Source of the DNA: Parafrigoribacterium_A soli
GTDB taxonomy: Bacteria > Actinomycetota > Actinomycetes > Actinomycetales > Microbacteriaceae
DNA length: 64,000 nt
Assembly (NCBI RefSeq): GCF_040227235.1
Contig: NZ_JBELNZ010000001.1
Coordinates: 1-64,000 of the forward strand
Direction of reading: 5' to 3'
Within the stretch, counting starts at the first letter, position 1. Every line of letters starts with the position of its first letter. The position numbers were made by a program, and so were the translations under genes. The notes below the pieces were generated by a model. The model did not search any database. It was not told where the DNA came from and saw only the letters and a list, made by a program, of their open reading frames with translations. Shown here piece by piece: positions 53,619 to 60,957 of this stretch.

Positions 53619-53693
53619 ACGACGCGGGGTGCCGGTAACGGCTGAGATCACACCCGTCGAACCTGCTCTAGTTCGTACTAGCGAAGGGACGTC
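53619..53693 (+). ncRNA. TPP riboswitch (THI element)
   Basis: The conserved core is clear: GCGGGGTGCC, then GGCTGAGATCACACCC, then GAACCTG, and a final GCGAAGGGA. Outer helix GACG (53621-53624) pairs with CGTC (53690-53693). The 3' strand includes AGGGAC, the likely thiM ribosome site, about ten bases before the GTG at 53700, so thiamine diphosphate probably blocks translation initiation of the thi operon. Confidence 0.95.
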
Positions 53694-53699
53694 ACCATC

Positions 53700-54512
53700 G
53701 TGGCTCCAAATTTTTCCGTTCCCACAGCCGCGTCCGTGGGCGATGGTTTTCGCCTGCTGCGCGAGTCGCAGCCGCTCGTGCAGTGCATCACGAACATTGT
53801 CGTGGCCCCATGGACCGCGAACGTGCTGCTGGCGGCGGGCGCAGCACCCGCAATGGTCGACAACCCACACGAGGCGGGTGCATTCGCCGCGATCGCGGGT
53901 GCCGTGCTGGTGAACCTCGGTACCCCCTACGATGACACCACTTCCGGGATGGCCGCGGCCGTGGCCTCCGCCGACGTATCCGGCACACCCTGGGTGCTCG
54001 ACCCGGTTGCGGCAGGTGTCGCCGCATGGCGCACCGACGTGGCTTTCTCGCTGCTTGAGTCCTCGGCCCCGAGGATCATCCGCGGCAACGCGTCCGAGAT
54101 CCTGGCCCTGGCCGGGGGAACGGGTGGAAAGGGGGTCGAGTCGGTGGATACGCCGGAGGCGGCACTCCAGGCCGCCCGCGCACTCGCGCTGCGGCACGGC
54201 ACCACGGTGGCCGTCAGCGGCGCGGTCGATCACGTGACCGACGGACACCGGCTCGTGCGCATGGCGAACGGGCACCCCCTGATGACCCGCGTCACGGGCG
54301 TGGGCTGTGCGCTCGGTGCGCTGATGGCCGCCTTCGCGGCGGTGCTCGACGACGGAGTCCTGGCGGCGACAGCGGCGACCGCCGTGCTCACCGTCGCAGC
54401 GGACGCGGCCGCCGCTGTCGCACCGCGGCCCGGCAGCTTCGCCGTCGCGCTGCTCGACCAACTGGATGCCCTCTCCCCCGAGTCCGTCGCCTCACGCGTG
54501 CGGCTCGGCTGA
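53700..54512 (+). CDS. thiM: Hydroxyethylthiazole kinase
   Basis: A 270-residue salvage kinase phosphorylating 4-methyl-5-(2-hydroxyethyl)thiazole. Landmarks: PLVQCITNIVV, AAPAMVDNPHEA, DPVAAGVAAWR, RGNASEILALAG and VTGVGCALGALMAAF with the ATP-site Cys. GTG start immediately after the TPP riboswitch. First of four thi genes; TPP controls the set. Confidence 0.95.
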   Translation: MAPNFSVPTAASVGDGFRLLRESQPLVQCITNIVVAPWTANVLLAAGAAPAMVDNPHEAGAFAAIAGAVLVNLGTPYDDTTSGMAAAVASADVSGTPWVLDPVAAGVAAWRTDVAFSLLESSAPRIIRGNASEILALAGGTGGKGVESVDTPEAALQAARALALRHGTTVAVSGAVDHVTDGHRLVRMANGHPLMTRVTGVGCALGALMAAFAAVLDDGVLAATAATAVLTVAADAAAAVAPRPGSFAVALLDQLDALSPESVASRVRLG

Positions 54513-54522
54513 GGAGCGCCCC

Positions 54523-55194
54523 ATGGCCAGGCCTCCTCTGGACCTGTCGCTCTACCTCGTGACGGACACAACCCTGTGCGGAGCCTTCGGCGTGGCCGCG
54601 ACCGTTGCCGCCGCCGTGCGCGGCGGGGTGACCGCCGTGCAGTTGCGCGACCCACATGCCGAGGATGCGGAACTCGTCGCCCTGGGACGAGCAGTCGTCG
54701 CGGCACTGGGCGGCACGCGCGTGCCGCTCCTCGTCAACGACCGGGTGCACCTCGTGCACGCCATCGGAGCGCAGGGCGCACACATCGGTCAGTCCGACCT
54801 CGGTGTCGACGAGGCTCGTGCGATTCTCGGCCCCGACTCCTATCTCGGCCTCTCCGCACAGACGGTGGAGCACGTGACGGCCGCCCGGCGGATGCCGTTG
54901 GAGAGCCTCGACTACCTGGGCGTCGGTCCCATCTGGGCGCAGACCACGAAGCCGGATGCCGCGGCGCCTGGCGGCCTCGAACGCCTGAATCAGGTGAGCG
55001 CGGCGAGTCCGTGGCCGTGCGTGGCGATCGGTGGCATCGACGCGGAGCGAGCAGGTCTCGTGGCGGCAACTGCGGCATCCGGGGTCGCGGTCGTGAGTGC
55101 CATCTGTGGTCGGGAGGAATCCGAGTCCGCGGCGAGGGACATCCGCGAGGCCTGGGACAACGCCAGGGCACGCGAGGGCCGGGGGCGATCATGA
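54523..55194 (+). CDS. thiE: Thiamine-phosphate synthase
   Basis: A 223-residue TIM-barrel enzyme joining HMP diphosphate and thiazole phosphate. Landmarks: LYLVTD, VQLRDPHAEDAELV, LLVNDRVHLVHAIGAQGAHI, YLGVGPIWAQTTKPDA and AIGGI. The ATG at 54523 follows GAGGAG; an earlier in-frame ATG lies inside thiM. Its stop overlaps thiD by four bases. Confidence 0.94.
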   Translation: MARPPLDLSLYLVTDTTLCGAFGVAATVAAAVRGGVTAVQLRDPHAEDAELVALGRAVVAALGGTRVPLLVNDRVHLVHAIGAQGAHIGQSDLGVDEARAILGPDSYLGLSAQTVEHVTAARRMPLESLDYLGVGPIWAQTTKPDAAAPGGLERLNQVSAASPWPCVAIGGIDAERAGLVAATAASGVAVVSAICGREESESAARDIREAWDNARAREGRGRS

Positions 55195-56021
55195 CCGCCA
55201 CCGTTGCCCTCAGCATCGCCGGCAGCGATCCGTCCGGCGGGGCGGGCATCCAAGCCGACCTGAAGACCTTCAGCGCGCTCGGCGTCTACGGCACCACCGT
55301 GCTGACGGCCCTCACGGCGCAGAATACCGTTGGTGTCACCGCCGTTCAGGCCGTACCGGCCGACTTCGTCACGACCCAGCTGGAGACCCTCGTCACCGAC
55401 GTGACCGTGCACTCGATCAAGATCGGGATGCTCGCGAACGCGCCGATCATCGCTGCCGTCGGTCGATTCCTCGCGCAGCAGCGCTGCGATTTCGTCGTGC
55501 TCGACCCTGTGATGGTGGCAACGAGCGGCGACCGCCTGCTTGAGGACGAGGCGGTCGAGGCCATGCGCGCCCTGATGCCCGCCGCATCCGTGATCACGCC
55601 CAACCTGCCGGAGGCGGCCGTGCTGCTGGGCGCGCCCGTCGCCACGAGCGTCGCAGAGATGCACGAGCAGGCACACGCTCTGCTCGATCTGGGCGCCCAG
55701 CGGGTGCTGCTGAAGGGCGGTCACCTCACGGAGACGGAGCCGGGACCGGCGATGGGCGCCGAGATCGTGGACATCTTTCTCGCTCCAGGGGTCGAGCGGG
55801 AGTTGCGCGGACCTCGCGTCCCGACGACGAACACGCACGGCACCGGCTGCACCCTCTCATCGGCACTCGCGGCGCTGCGCCCACAGCGGGAGAGCTGGCT
55901 GGTCACCGCGCGAGACGCGAAAACCTGGCTCACCGGGGCACTCGCCGCGGCGGACACACTCGGCGTCGGTTACGGCCACGGCCCCGTGCACCACTTTCAC
56001 GAGCACTGGAGGAACGAATGA
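55191..56021 (+). CDS. thiD: Hydroxymethylpyrimidine (phosphate) kinase
   Basis: A 276-residue ribokinase-fold enzyme phosphorylating HMP and HMP-P. Landmarks: SIAGSDPSGGAGIQADLKTF, LTALTAQNT, DPVMVATSG, LLKGGHL and the anion hole NTHGTGCTLSSALAA. No extra ThiE or TenA domain is fused. Starts within an ATGA overlap with thiE and ends in an ATGA overlap with tenA. Confidence 0.95.
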   Translation: MTATVALSIAGSDPSGGAGIQADLKTFSALGVYGTTVLTALTAQNTVGVTAVQAVPADFVTTQLETLVTDVTVHSIKIGMLANAPIIAAVGRFLAQQRCDFVVLDPVMVATSGDRLLEDEAVEAMRALMPAASVITPNLPEAAVLLGAPVATSVAEMHEQAHALLDLGAQRVLLKGGHLTETEPGPAMGAEIVDIFLAPGVERELRGPRVPTTNTHGTGCTLSSALAALRPQRESWLVTARDAKTWLTGALAAADTLGVGYGHGPVHHFHEHWRNE

Positions 56022-56665
56022 CATTCACCGACGAGCTCTGGCACGAGAGCAGCGCCGTGCTCGAGGCGATTGACCGGCTTCCCTTCCTGGTCGGCCTGGA
56101 GGACGGCAGGCTGCCGCGAGACCTTTTCAGCTACTACATGGCACAGGATGCCCACTACCTCGCCTCCTACGGTCGGGTACTGGCGAGCGCGGCCGCCCGA
56201 TCAGAGCTCGCGGACGAGCTGCTGTTCTGGGCGGGCAGCGCGACCACGGCGGTCAGCGCTGAGCGACAGCTGCACGCCGCGTACGTGGCGGACTTCTCCG
56301 CGATCCCGGCCTCCCCCACCTGCACCGCGTACACCTCATACCTGTTCTCCCTGGCCGCCGGCGGATGCCATCCGGCCCTCGTTGCGGGGCTGCTGCCCTG
56401 CTTCTGGATCTACGAGGACGTGGGCCGGCGGCTCAAGGAACGCGTGGGTGACCTTTCGGCGCATCCGTATGCCGACTGGATCGCCACCTACGGCGACCCG
56501 GGCTTCGCGGATGCGACGCGGCAGGCGCGAGGCATCGTTGATCGTGCCGCGGCGGACGCGGGTCCCGCTGACCGGGATCGGATGCGCCAGGCATTCGGAA
56601 CCGGCGCGCGCTTCGAGTGGATGTTCTGGGACGCGGCATGGCGGCGTGAGGAGTGGCCGGTCTGA
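56018..56665 (+). CDS. tenA: TenA aminopyrimidine aminohydrolase (thiaminase II family)
   Basis: A 215-residue helical enzyme that regenerates HMP from degraded thiamine. Active-site Asp D43 in MAQDAHYL, nucleophile Cys C128 in LLPCFWIYEDVG, and the C-terminal acidic residue in RFEWMFWDAAW are all present, so classical Cys-type TenA. It completes a salvage-only operon (thiM-thiE-thiD-tenA); thiC and thiG are not here. Confidence 0.94.
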   Translation: MTFTDELWHESSAVLEAIDRLPFLVGLEDGRLPRDLFSYYMAQDAHYLASYGRVLASAAARSELADELLFWAGSATTAVSAERQLHAAYVADFSAIPASPTCTAYTSYLFSLAAGGCHPALVAGLLPCFWIYEDVGRRLKERVGDLSAHPYADWIATYGDPGFADATRQARGIVDRAAADAGPADRDRMRQAFGTGARFEWMFWDAAWRREEWPV

Positions 56666-56727
56666 TCTGAACCGGCGCACGACAATTGTGCCGGACCTGA
56701 TTGCTCGGGCATGCCCTGGTTGCGGAG

Positions 56728-57339
56728 CTAGCGCGACGGGGCCGGCTCCGGACTGTGCAGGCCACGCGGCACGCTCGAATGGTCCGAGTGTGGCAGCGGT
56801 GTCGGCCGAGGTCGCACGCGCTGGTCGTTCCCGGACTGGCCCTGACCCTGACCCTGACCCCGACCCCGACCCGAGCTTGGTGGTGTCGCGAACGGACCGG
56901 ATATGGGCGTGGGAATCATCGACGGGGAAGCTCCGCGCTGCTGAGTCCGTGAGGGTTGCGGAGCCAGAGGTTTCGCGGGGCTGGCCGGCGCGGGGTGGCC
57001 CCGCGTAATGGAGGTGAACAACCCGGTGATCGCGTCCTGGGCGGCAGTGCGGAATTCCGGGATAGCCGCGGCGGCAGTTCCGACACCGAGTCCCATGGTC
57101 GTGACGACGGCGAGCGTCACCACCAGGGCACGTCGAGTGCCTCTGCGACGCGGACGAAGTGGCGCGACGTTCTGGTGCAGCACTGCGGCCAACTCGGCAG
57201 ACGGGATCGGGACGCCACGACCGGTGATCGACCGCAATTCCAACAGCAGCGGTCGCAGCTCTTCGGCACCTGCCGGGTCTACCTCGGCGAGCAGCTCATC
57301 GACCACTTGCTCGTCGGGACGCAGATATCCGATGCTCAT
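56728..57339 (-). CDS. Membrane anti-sigma factor candidate
   Basis: A 203-residue protein. Cytoplasmic N-terminus (1-68, ELLAEVDPAGAEELRPLLLE) with a basic anchor RPRRRGTRR, one membrane segment (about 70-92, ALVVTLAVVTTMGLGVGTAA), then a low-complexity external tail with a GRGQGQGQGQ tract. No HxxxCxxC zinc anti-sigma motif. It starts in an ATGA overlap with the sigma factor gene, the main reason for the anti-sigma assignment. The tail ends near the thi operon with no clear terminator. Confidence 0.65.
   Translation of the reverse strand: MSIGYLRPDEQVVDELLAEVDPAGAEELRPLLLELRSITGRGVPIPSAELAAVLHQNVAPLRPRRRGTRRALVVTLAVVTTMGLGVGTAAAAIPEFRTAAQDAITGLFTSITRGHPAPASPAKPLAPQPSRTQQRGASPSMIPTPISGPFATPPSSGRGRGQGQGQGQSGNDQRVRPRPTPLPHSDHSSVPRGLHSPEPAPSR
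56838..56875. repeat. Hexanucleotide tandem repeat in the anti-sigma tail
   Basis: About six consecutive CCCTGA/CCCCGA units on the plus strand encode the Gly-Gln/Gly-Arg tract on the minus strand. Units of six keep the frame, so length change would alter only the tail. Confidence 0.7.
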
Positions 57340-57890
57340 CGCGATCTCCAGAGTTCGACTGCGGGGTGTTCTTGTAATACGAGCAGAGCGCGACGTTGCA
57401 GCTGCTTGATCGCACCGACCGATTTATTCATGATGCCGGCGACGCGATCCAACGGTAGGTCAGCCACCACCCGCAGCAGCAGCACCTCGCGCTGGTCTTC
57501 GTTGAGAAGCGACAGGATTCTCAGAGCGTCCGCGCTTTCGGTCGCCCTCATCGCGGAGTCTTCCGCCGACTCACTCACGCGAGCGTCCGATCCCGGATCG
57601 TATTCAACGAGGTCTGGCGTTCGGGTCCGCCGCCGCTGATAGTCGACGTATCGGGCGTGCGCGATGGAGAACAGCAGCGTCCTCACCCCTTCGATCCCTC
57701 CGCGAAGGGAATTAATCCGAGGAAACAGTGCCAGGAAGACATCGTGGGTTACTCCTTCCGGATCGTCGATCCCATGCGCAGTCAAGTAGCCGAGTATCGA
57801 CGGGGAATACTCGCGGTACACCTCGTCGAATGCGAAAGGAACCGGCGTCCCGAGGGACGCCGGACCTTCGGCCGGGGGCGAGTTCACCAC
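57336..57890 (-). CDS. ECF-like RNA polymerase sigma factor
   Basis: A 184-residue sigma-70 family protein. Region 2 covers about 20-90 (FDEVYREYSPSILGYL, VTHDVFLALF, SIAHARYVDYQRRR), region 4 about 125-175 (LNEDQREVLLLRVVADLPLD, VAGIMNKSVGAIKQLQRRAL). Start GTG at 57890, with GAGGAGGA rather far (about 12 bases) upstream; the next codon is also GTG. Overlaps the anti-sigma candidate. Just upstream is a GACACG-AA-CGTGTC palindrome and a secreted protein gene on the same strand. Confidence 0.88.
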   Translation of the reverse strand: MVNSPPAEGPASLGTPVPFAFDEVYREYSPSILGYLTAHGIDDPEGVTHDVFLALFPRINSLRGGIEGVRTLLFSIAHARYVDYQRRRTRTPDLVEYDPGSDARVSESAEDSAMRATESADALRILSLLNEDQREVLLLRVVADLPLDRVAGIMNKSVGAIKQLQRRALLVLQEHPAVELWRSR

Positions 57891-57961
57891 GTGATCAGGA
57901 CTTCCTCCTCGAAGAGCGCTGATCCCTCCGGGCGGGCCGGATTCCGTTTCTCACTGCTGTC

Positions 57962-57975
57962 GACACGAACGTGTC
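57962..57975. promoter_or_regulatory. Palindrome upstream of the sigma gene
   Basis: GACACG-AA-CGTGTC is a perfect 6+6 inverted repeat about 72 bases before the sigma start codon; operator or short hairpin. Confidence 0.35.
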
Positions 57976-58002
57976 TCGCCCCCGCATAGATCGACCGTTG
58001 TG

Positions 58003-58578
58003 TTACTGCCGAGCACCCGTCACAGGCGTGTGCGCGACACCCGAGGATACCCGTCCGGGAGCTTGCGGCGTGGCGGTGTGATCCGAATGCCCCTTCACCG
58101 TCTGACCTGACGTGGTGGGGGCAGGTGACGTGGTCGATCGATGCGACGCCGAGTTGCCCGGGGCCACGATCGTCGCACAATACGCGGCGATGTCGGCCGA
58201 GCCGGATGCTGCAGTGACCAGCGAGGTGTACGCGGTCGAAGTGGCGTCCACTCCACCGTGCGCATACGCAGTGCACAGGCCAACGGCCGCAGGACCGGTC
58301 GCGTCGGGACCCACGGGAGCCGCCGTCGGCGTCTCGGTCGGGCTCGGGGTGGACGTGGACGTCGCCTCGGCGCTCGCCTCGGTGCTCACGTCCGTGCTCA
58401 CGTCGGTGTCAAGAGTCAGCGGCGCCGGTGCGCCAACGAGGTCATGCGCACCTTGCTGAATCGATGGGGGCAGGACGTTGGCGGCAGCCGCGACACCGAC
58501 ACCACCCACTCCGACAACTCCCGCGGCCAACAAACCGACGGCGATCTTGCTACCCACAAACGCGGTAAACAATGACAT
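58003..58578 (-). CDS. Exported or membrane protein of unknown function
   Basis: A 191-residue protein. The N-terminus MSLFTAFVGSKIAVGLLAAG then GVGGVGVAAAANVLPPSIQQ is a signal or anchor sequence. The rest is Thr/Ser/Ala/Pro-rich with two Cys (GLCTAYAHGG, AAYCATIV), suggesting one disulfide. No family recognised. ATG at 58578 with GGGAGA about eight bases upstream; an earlier in-frame start is unlikely. A possible ECF-type promoter upstream (GTAACC, 16 bases, CGATTA; 58672 to 58645 on the minus strand) would fit control by the neighbouring sigma factor, but this is speculative. Confidence 0.7.
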   Translation of the reverse strand: MSLFTAFVGSKIAVGLLAAGVVGVGGVGVAAAANVLPPSIQQGAHDLVGAPAPLTLDTDVSTDVSTEASAEATSTSTPSPTETPTAAPVGPDATGPAAVGLCTAYAHGGVDATSTAYTSLVTAASGSADIAAYCATIVAPGNSASHRSTTSPAPTTSGQTVKGHSDHTATPQAPGRVSSGVAHTPVTGARQ

Positions 58579-58761
58579 GTGACATCTCCCAAAATTCAGA
58601 CAAGACGAACAACGAACAACGCGGATCATCGGCCCGCACCTGAGTAATCGATGCCCGGCCCCAAAAGGTTACGCGGCCGATCACCCTGCCAGACTTCGCT
58701 GACCAGGCGCTCGACCACGGCCCCGCACGGCCGCGACCGTCGCTACTGGCGCAACACGATG

Positions 58762-58786
58762 AAAAAGCCCGACCGATGGTCGGGCT
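58762..58786 (-). terminator. Rho-independent terminator after tRNA-Ala
   Basis: On the minus strand a 9-bp stem AGCCCGACC / GGTCGGGCT with a 3-base loop is followed by TTTTTC, 53 bases past the tRNA 3' end. Confidence 0.85.
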
Positions 58787-58838
58787 CTCAGTGACATATT
58801 TCGCGACTCATCTGAGACTTATGTCCCGACTCATCACA

Positions 58839-58915
58839 TGGTGGATCCAAGGGGATTCGAACCCCTGACCCCCTGCATGCCATGCAGGTGCGCTACCAGG
58901 CTGCGCCATGGACCC
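58839..58915 (-). tRNA. tRNA-Ala (anticodon GGC)
   Basis: A 77-base cloverleaf with encoded CCA. Acceptor GGGTCCA pairs with TGGATCC and includes the G3-U70 wobble that identifies alanine tRNAs. Anticodon stem CCTGC/GCAGG with loop ATGGCAT gives anticodon GGC, reading GCC and GCU. T-arm GGGGTTCGAATCCCC. Located after rsfS and the GNAT/hypothetical pair; no integrated element is seen next to it. Confidence 0.97.
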
Positions 58916-59006
58916 ATGCCGTCCAGTGAACCGGACAGCTTGACAAGATTACTACACAACCGGAGGGGGCTTGAACCGCGCCGCGCTCCGCACGGCCAGT
59001 GCGGGC

Positions 59007-59540
59007 TCAGCGCCAGTCGACTCGGCCGCTCGGGAAGTCTCGCATCACCAGGTCCATGAGCAGCGCGTCGTTCAGCTCGCCGTTCGGCATCCGCTGGTAG
59101 TCGCGGGCGACCCCAACGCGTCGGAATCCCAGGCGCTCGTAGCTCCGGATGGCCGGCTCGTTGTTCGCGTTCGGGTCGAGCGTGAAGCGATGGTGCCCCC
59201 GCTCCGCAAGGAAGATGATCGCCGTCGCCAATGCCTCCGCGCCGTATCTCTTGCGGTACCACTCGGCCCCGAGAAAGATGTGCATCGCCGTCGCCCGGTA
59301 CTCCGGCTCGTTGTTCTCGTAGATGGCGACCATTCCGGCCGGGCGGCCGTCGATCTCGATGACCAGGTGGTCGTCAACATCGATCATCTCCGTGCGCACC
59401 CGCTCGGCCGTGTAGCCGCACCACCACTTCGAGACCTCCGGCTCGAGCAGGATCGCCAGGAGCAGCGCAGCATCCGTCGGCACTGGTGGCCTCAACCGCA
59501 GACGGTCGCCCTCGATCACCGGGTACTTAATGGTCGCCAC
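59007..59540 (-). CDS. GNAT acetyltransferase, AAC(6')-like group
   Basis: A 177-residue acetyltransferase. MVAIYENNEPEYRATAMHIF, then YGAEALATAIIFLAERGHHR for the CoA site, and DPNANNEPAIRSYERLGFRR near the C-terminus, the pattern of the Acetyltransf_8 group that includes aminoglycoside 6'-acetyltransferases and siderophore enzymes. Resistance is not implied by this resemblance. GTG start at 59540 overlaps the upstream hypothetical gene by 14 bases. Confidence 0.82.
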   Translation of the reverse strand: MATIKYPVIEGDRLRLRPPVPTDAALLLAILLEPEVSKWWCGYTAERVRTEMIDVDDHLVIEIDGRPAGMVAIYENNEPEYRATAMHIFLGAEWYRKRYGAEALATAIIFLAERGHHRFTLDPNANNEPAIRSYERLGFRRVGVARDYQRMPNGELNDALLMDLVMRDFPSGRVDWR

Positions 59541-60516
59541 TGGATGCTCCCTCTGCCGGGCCTTCGCTCAGCCTCGCACGCAGCCTGCGCATGGCCCCGA
59601 TCGCCGCGCGCAACTCCTGCAGCTGATGCTGCGCGAGAAATCGCTGGCTGTGCTCCCCCAGGTCGTTCGCGGTCTCGCTCGTGCCCACGGTCTCGACCCT
59701 CAGGTCGTGCTCCAGGCCGAGGATCTCGACGGCGCCGGTGCCCTGATATGGAACGTAGATCGGAGTCGTCACGACGAGCACCGATCGCTCGGAGGGCTCC
59801 CGAAGGTGGGAAGCCCAGAATCGATAGGTGTCTGGCGTGTTCGCCCTGCGCAGCGCCGCCTCGGATGATGGCGCCGCGACCACGCGCAACGTCACGTCGT
59901 CGAGCCCCCAGCGCCAGGAGCGCCAGCCCGCGTTTCCACTGCCCGCGCCGGTGACCTCGGGTTCGCCGAGCGGGCCGAACGCGAGCTGCATGCCCGTCGT
60001 CATCGCATCGAATTCGTTGTCGCCGTGCACGCCCAGCACGCGGGCCAGCGAGAGCTCGTCGCCGGCAAAGGGCCGGAAGCCGCCGAGGAACACGATGCTG
60101 CGCGCACGCAGGCCCGCGACGAGAAGCTCCCGGGCAAACCGTGGCTTCACGATGCCGGCGCGGATCATGCCGCCGGTCATGAGGATCGTGTCGTATGACT
60201 CGCCCGGATCGGGATAGGGGCCAGCGAGACCGAGCGCCGGAGCCGATCGCGCGACGGCTCGCTCCAGTTCGACCGGCAGCGTCACCCGTGTCGCGAGGTT
60301 GCGCTCCGCTCCTCGTCTGAAGTCCCAGTGCGCGGCGGCGAACTCGTCCAGCCAGTCGAGCAGCGGCGCGGGGCCGAGGGCGGGCGGCGCACCGCCGGAC
60401 GCGCGGACCAGGTCGCCGAGCGCCGAACTGGATGCCCACGCGTCGATCGTTGCGCGCGTGCGCTGCGCGTCATCCGCGTTGTTGCGCCACGACGGCAGCT
60501 CGAGTCGCGCGGGCAC
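59527..60516 (-). CDS. Conserved hypothetical protein
   Basis: A 329-residue cytosolic protein I cannot assign. Segments such as TILMTGGMIRAGIVKPRFAR, RSIVFLGGFRPFAGDE and VLVVTTPIYVPYQGTGAVEI alternate strands and helices and look like a Rossmann-type alpha/beta fold; a distant similarity to YdcF/DUF218 proteins is possible. GTG start at 60516, 16 bases after rsfS, overlapping the GNAT gene downstream; likely one transcript with rsfS. Confidence 0.6.
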   Translation of the reverse strand: MPARLELPSWRNNADDAQRTRATIDAWASSSALGDLVRASGGAPPALGPAPLLDWLDEFAAAHWDFRRGAERNLATRVTLPVELERAVARSAPALGLAGPYPDPGESYDTILMTGGMIRAGIVKPRFARELLVAGLRARSIVFLGGFRPFAGDELSLARVLGVHGDNEFDAMTTGMQLAFGPLGEPEVTGAGSGNAGWRSWRWGLDDVTLRVVAAPSSEAALRRANTPDTYRFWASHLREPSERSVLVVTTPIYVPYQGTGAVEILGLEHDLRVETVGTSETANDLGEHSQRFLAQHQLQELRAAIGAMRRLRARLSEGPAEGASSGDH

Positions 60517-60532
60517 GGACTACCGCGCCGAG

Positions 60533-60910
60533 CTATTCCGTGGCTTCGCGCACGGGAAGGTCGATCGGGATGACCGGGCAGTCCTTCCAGAGTCGCTCGA
60601 GCGAGTAGTACATGCGGTCCTCCTCGTGGAAGACGTGCACGACGAGGTCGCCGAAGTCGAGAAGCACCCATCGGCCCTCCGACCTGCCCTCCCTGCGAAG
60701 CGGCTTCGTGCCAGCCTCGATCAGGCGATCCTCGATCTCGCTCGCAATGGCGATCACGTTGCGCTCGTTGCGCCCCGTGGCGAGCAAGAAGATGTCGGCC
60801 AGAGGAAGCGGCCCCGAGACGTCGAGTGCGACGAGGTCGTCCGCCTGCTTCGAGTCGGCAGCAACGGCAGCGAGCTGAAGGAGTTCGCGGGCGTGTTCGG
60901 TCGCGGTCAC
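60533..60910 (-). CDS. rsfS: Ribosomal silencing factor RsfS
   Basis: A 125-residue factor that binds L14 and blocks subunit joining in slow growth. Landmarks: DDLVALDVSGPLPLADIFLL, ATGRNERNVIAIA, GRWVLLDFGDLVVHVFHEED and YYSLERLWKD. GTG start at 60910 with TAGGA upstream. Normal length. Part of the nadD-rsfS neighbourhood typical of actinobacteria; 47 bases after the long hypothetical gene. Confidence 0.95.
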   Translation of the reverse strand: MTATEHARELLQLAAVAADSKQADDLVALDVSGPLPLADIFLLATGRNERNVIAIASEIEDRLIEAGTKPLRREGRSEGRWVLLDFGDLVVHVFHEEDRMYYSLERLWKDCPVIPIDLPVREATE

Positions 60911-60957
60911 AGGGTCCTAACGGGGAGGGAGAGAGTGGAAGAGAAGTCGGTCACGGG

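Noticed and set aside
56672..56694. Hairpin between tenA and the anti-sigma gene
   Set aside because: Only four consecutive pairs form before a mismatch; too weak to call a terminator.
58839..59006. Integrated element at tRNA-Ala
   Set aside because: No integrase, no repeat of the tRNA 3' end nearby, and neighbouring genes fit the conserved rsfS/nadD region.
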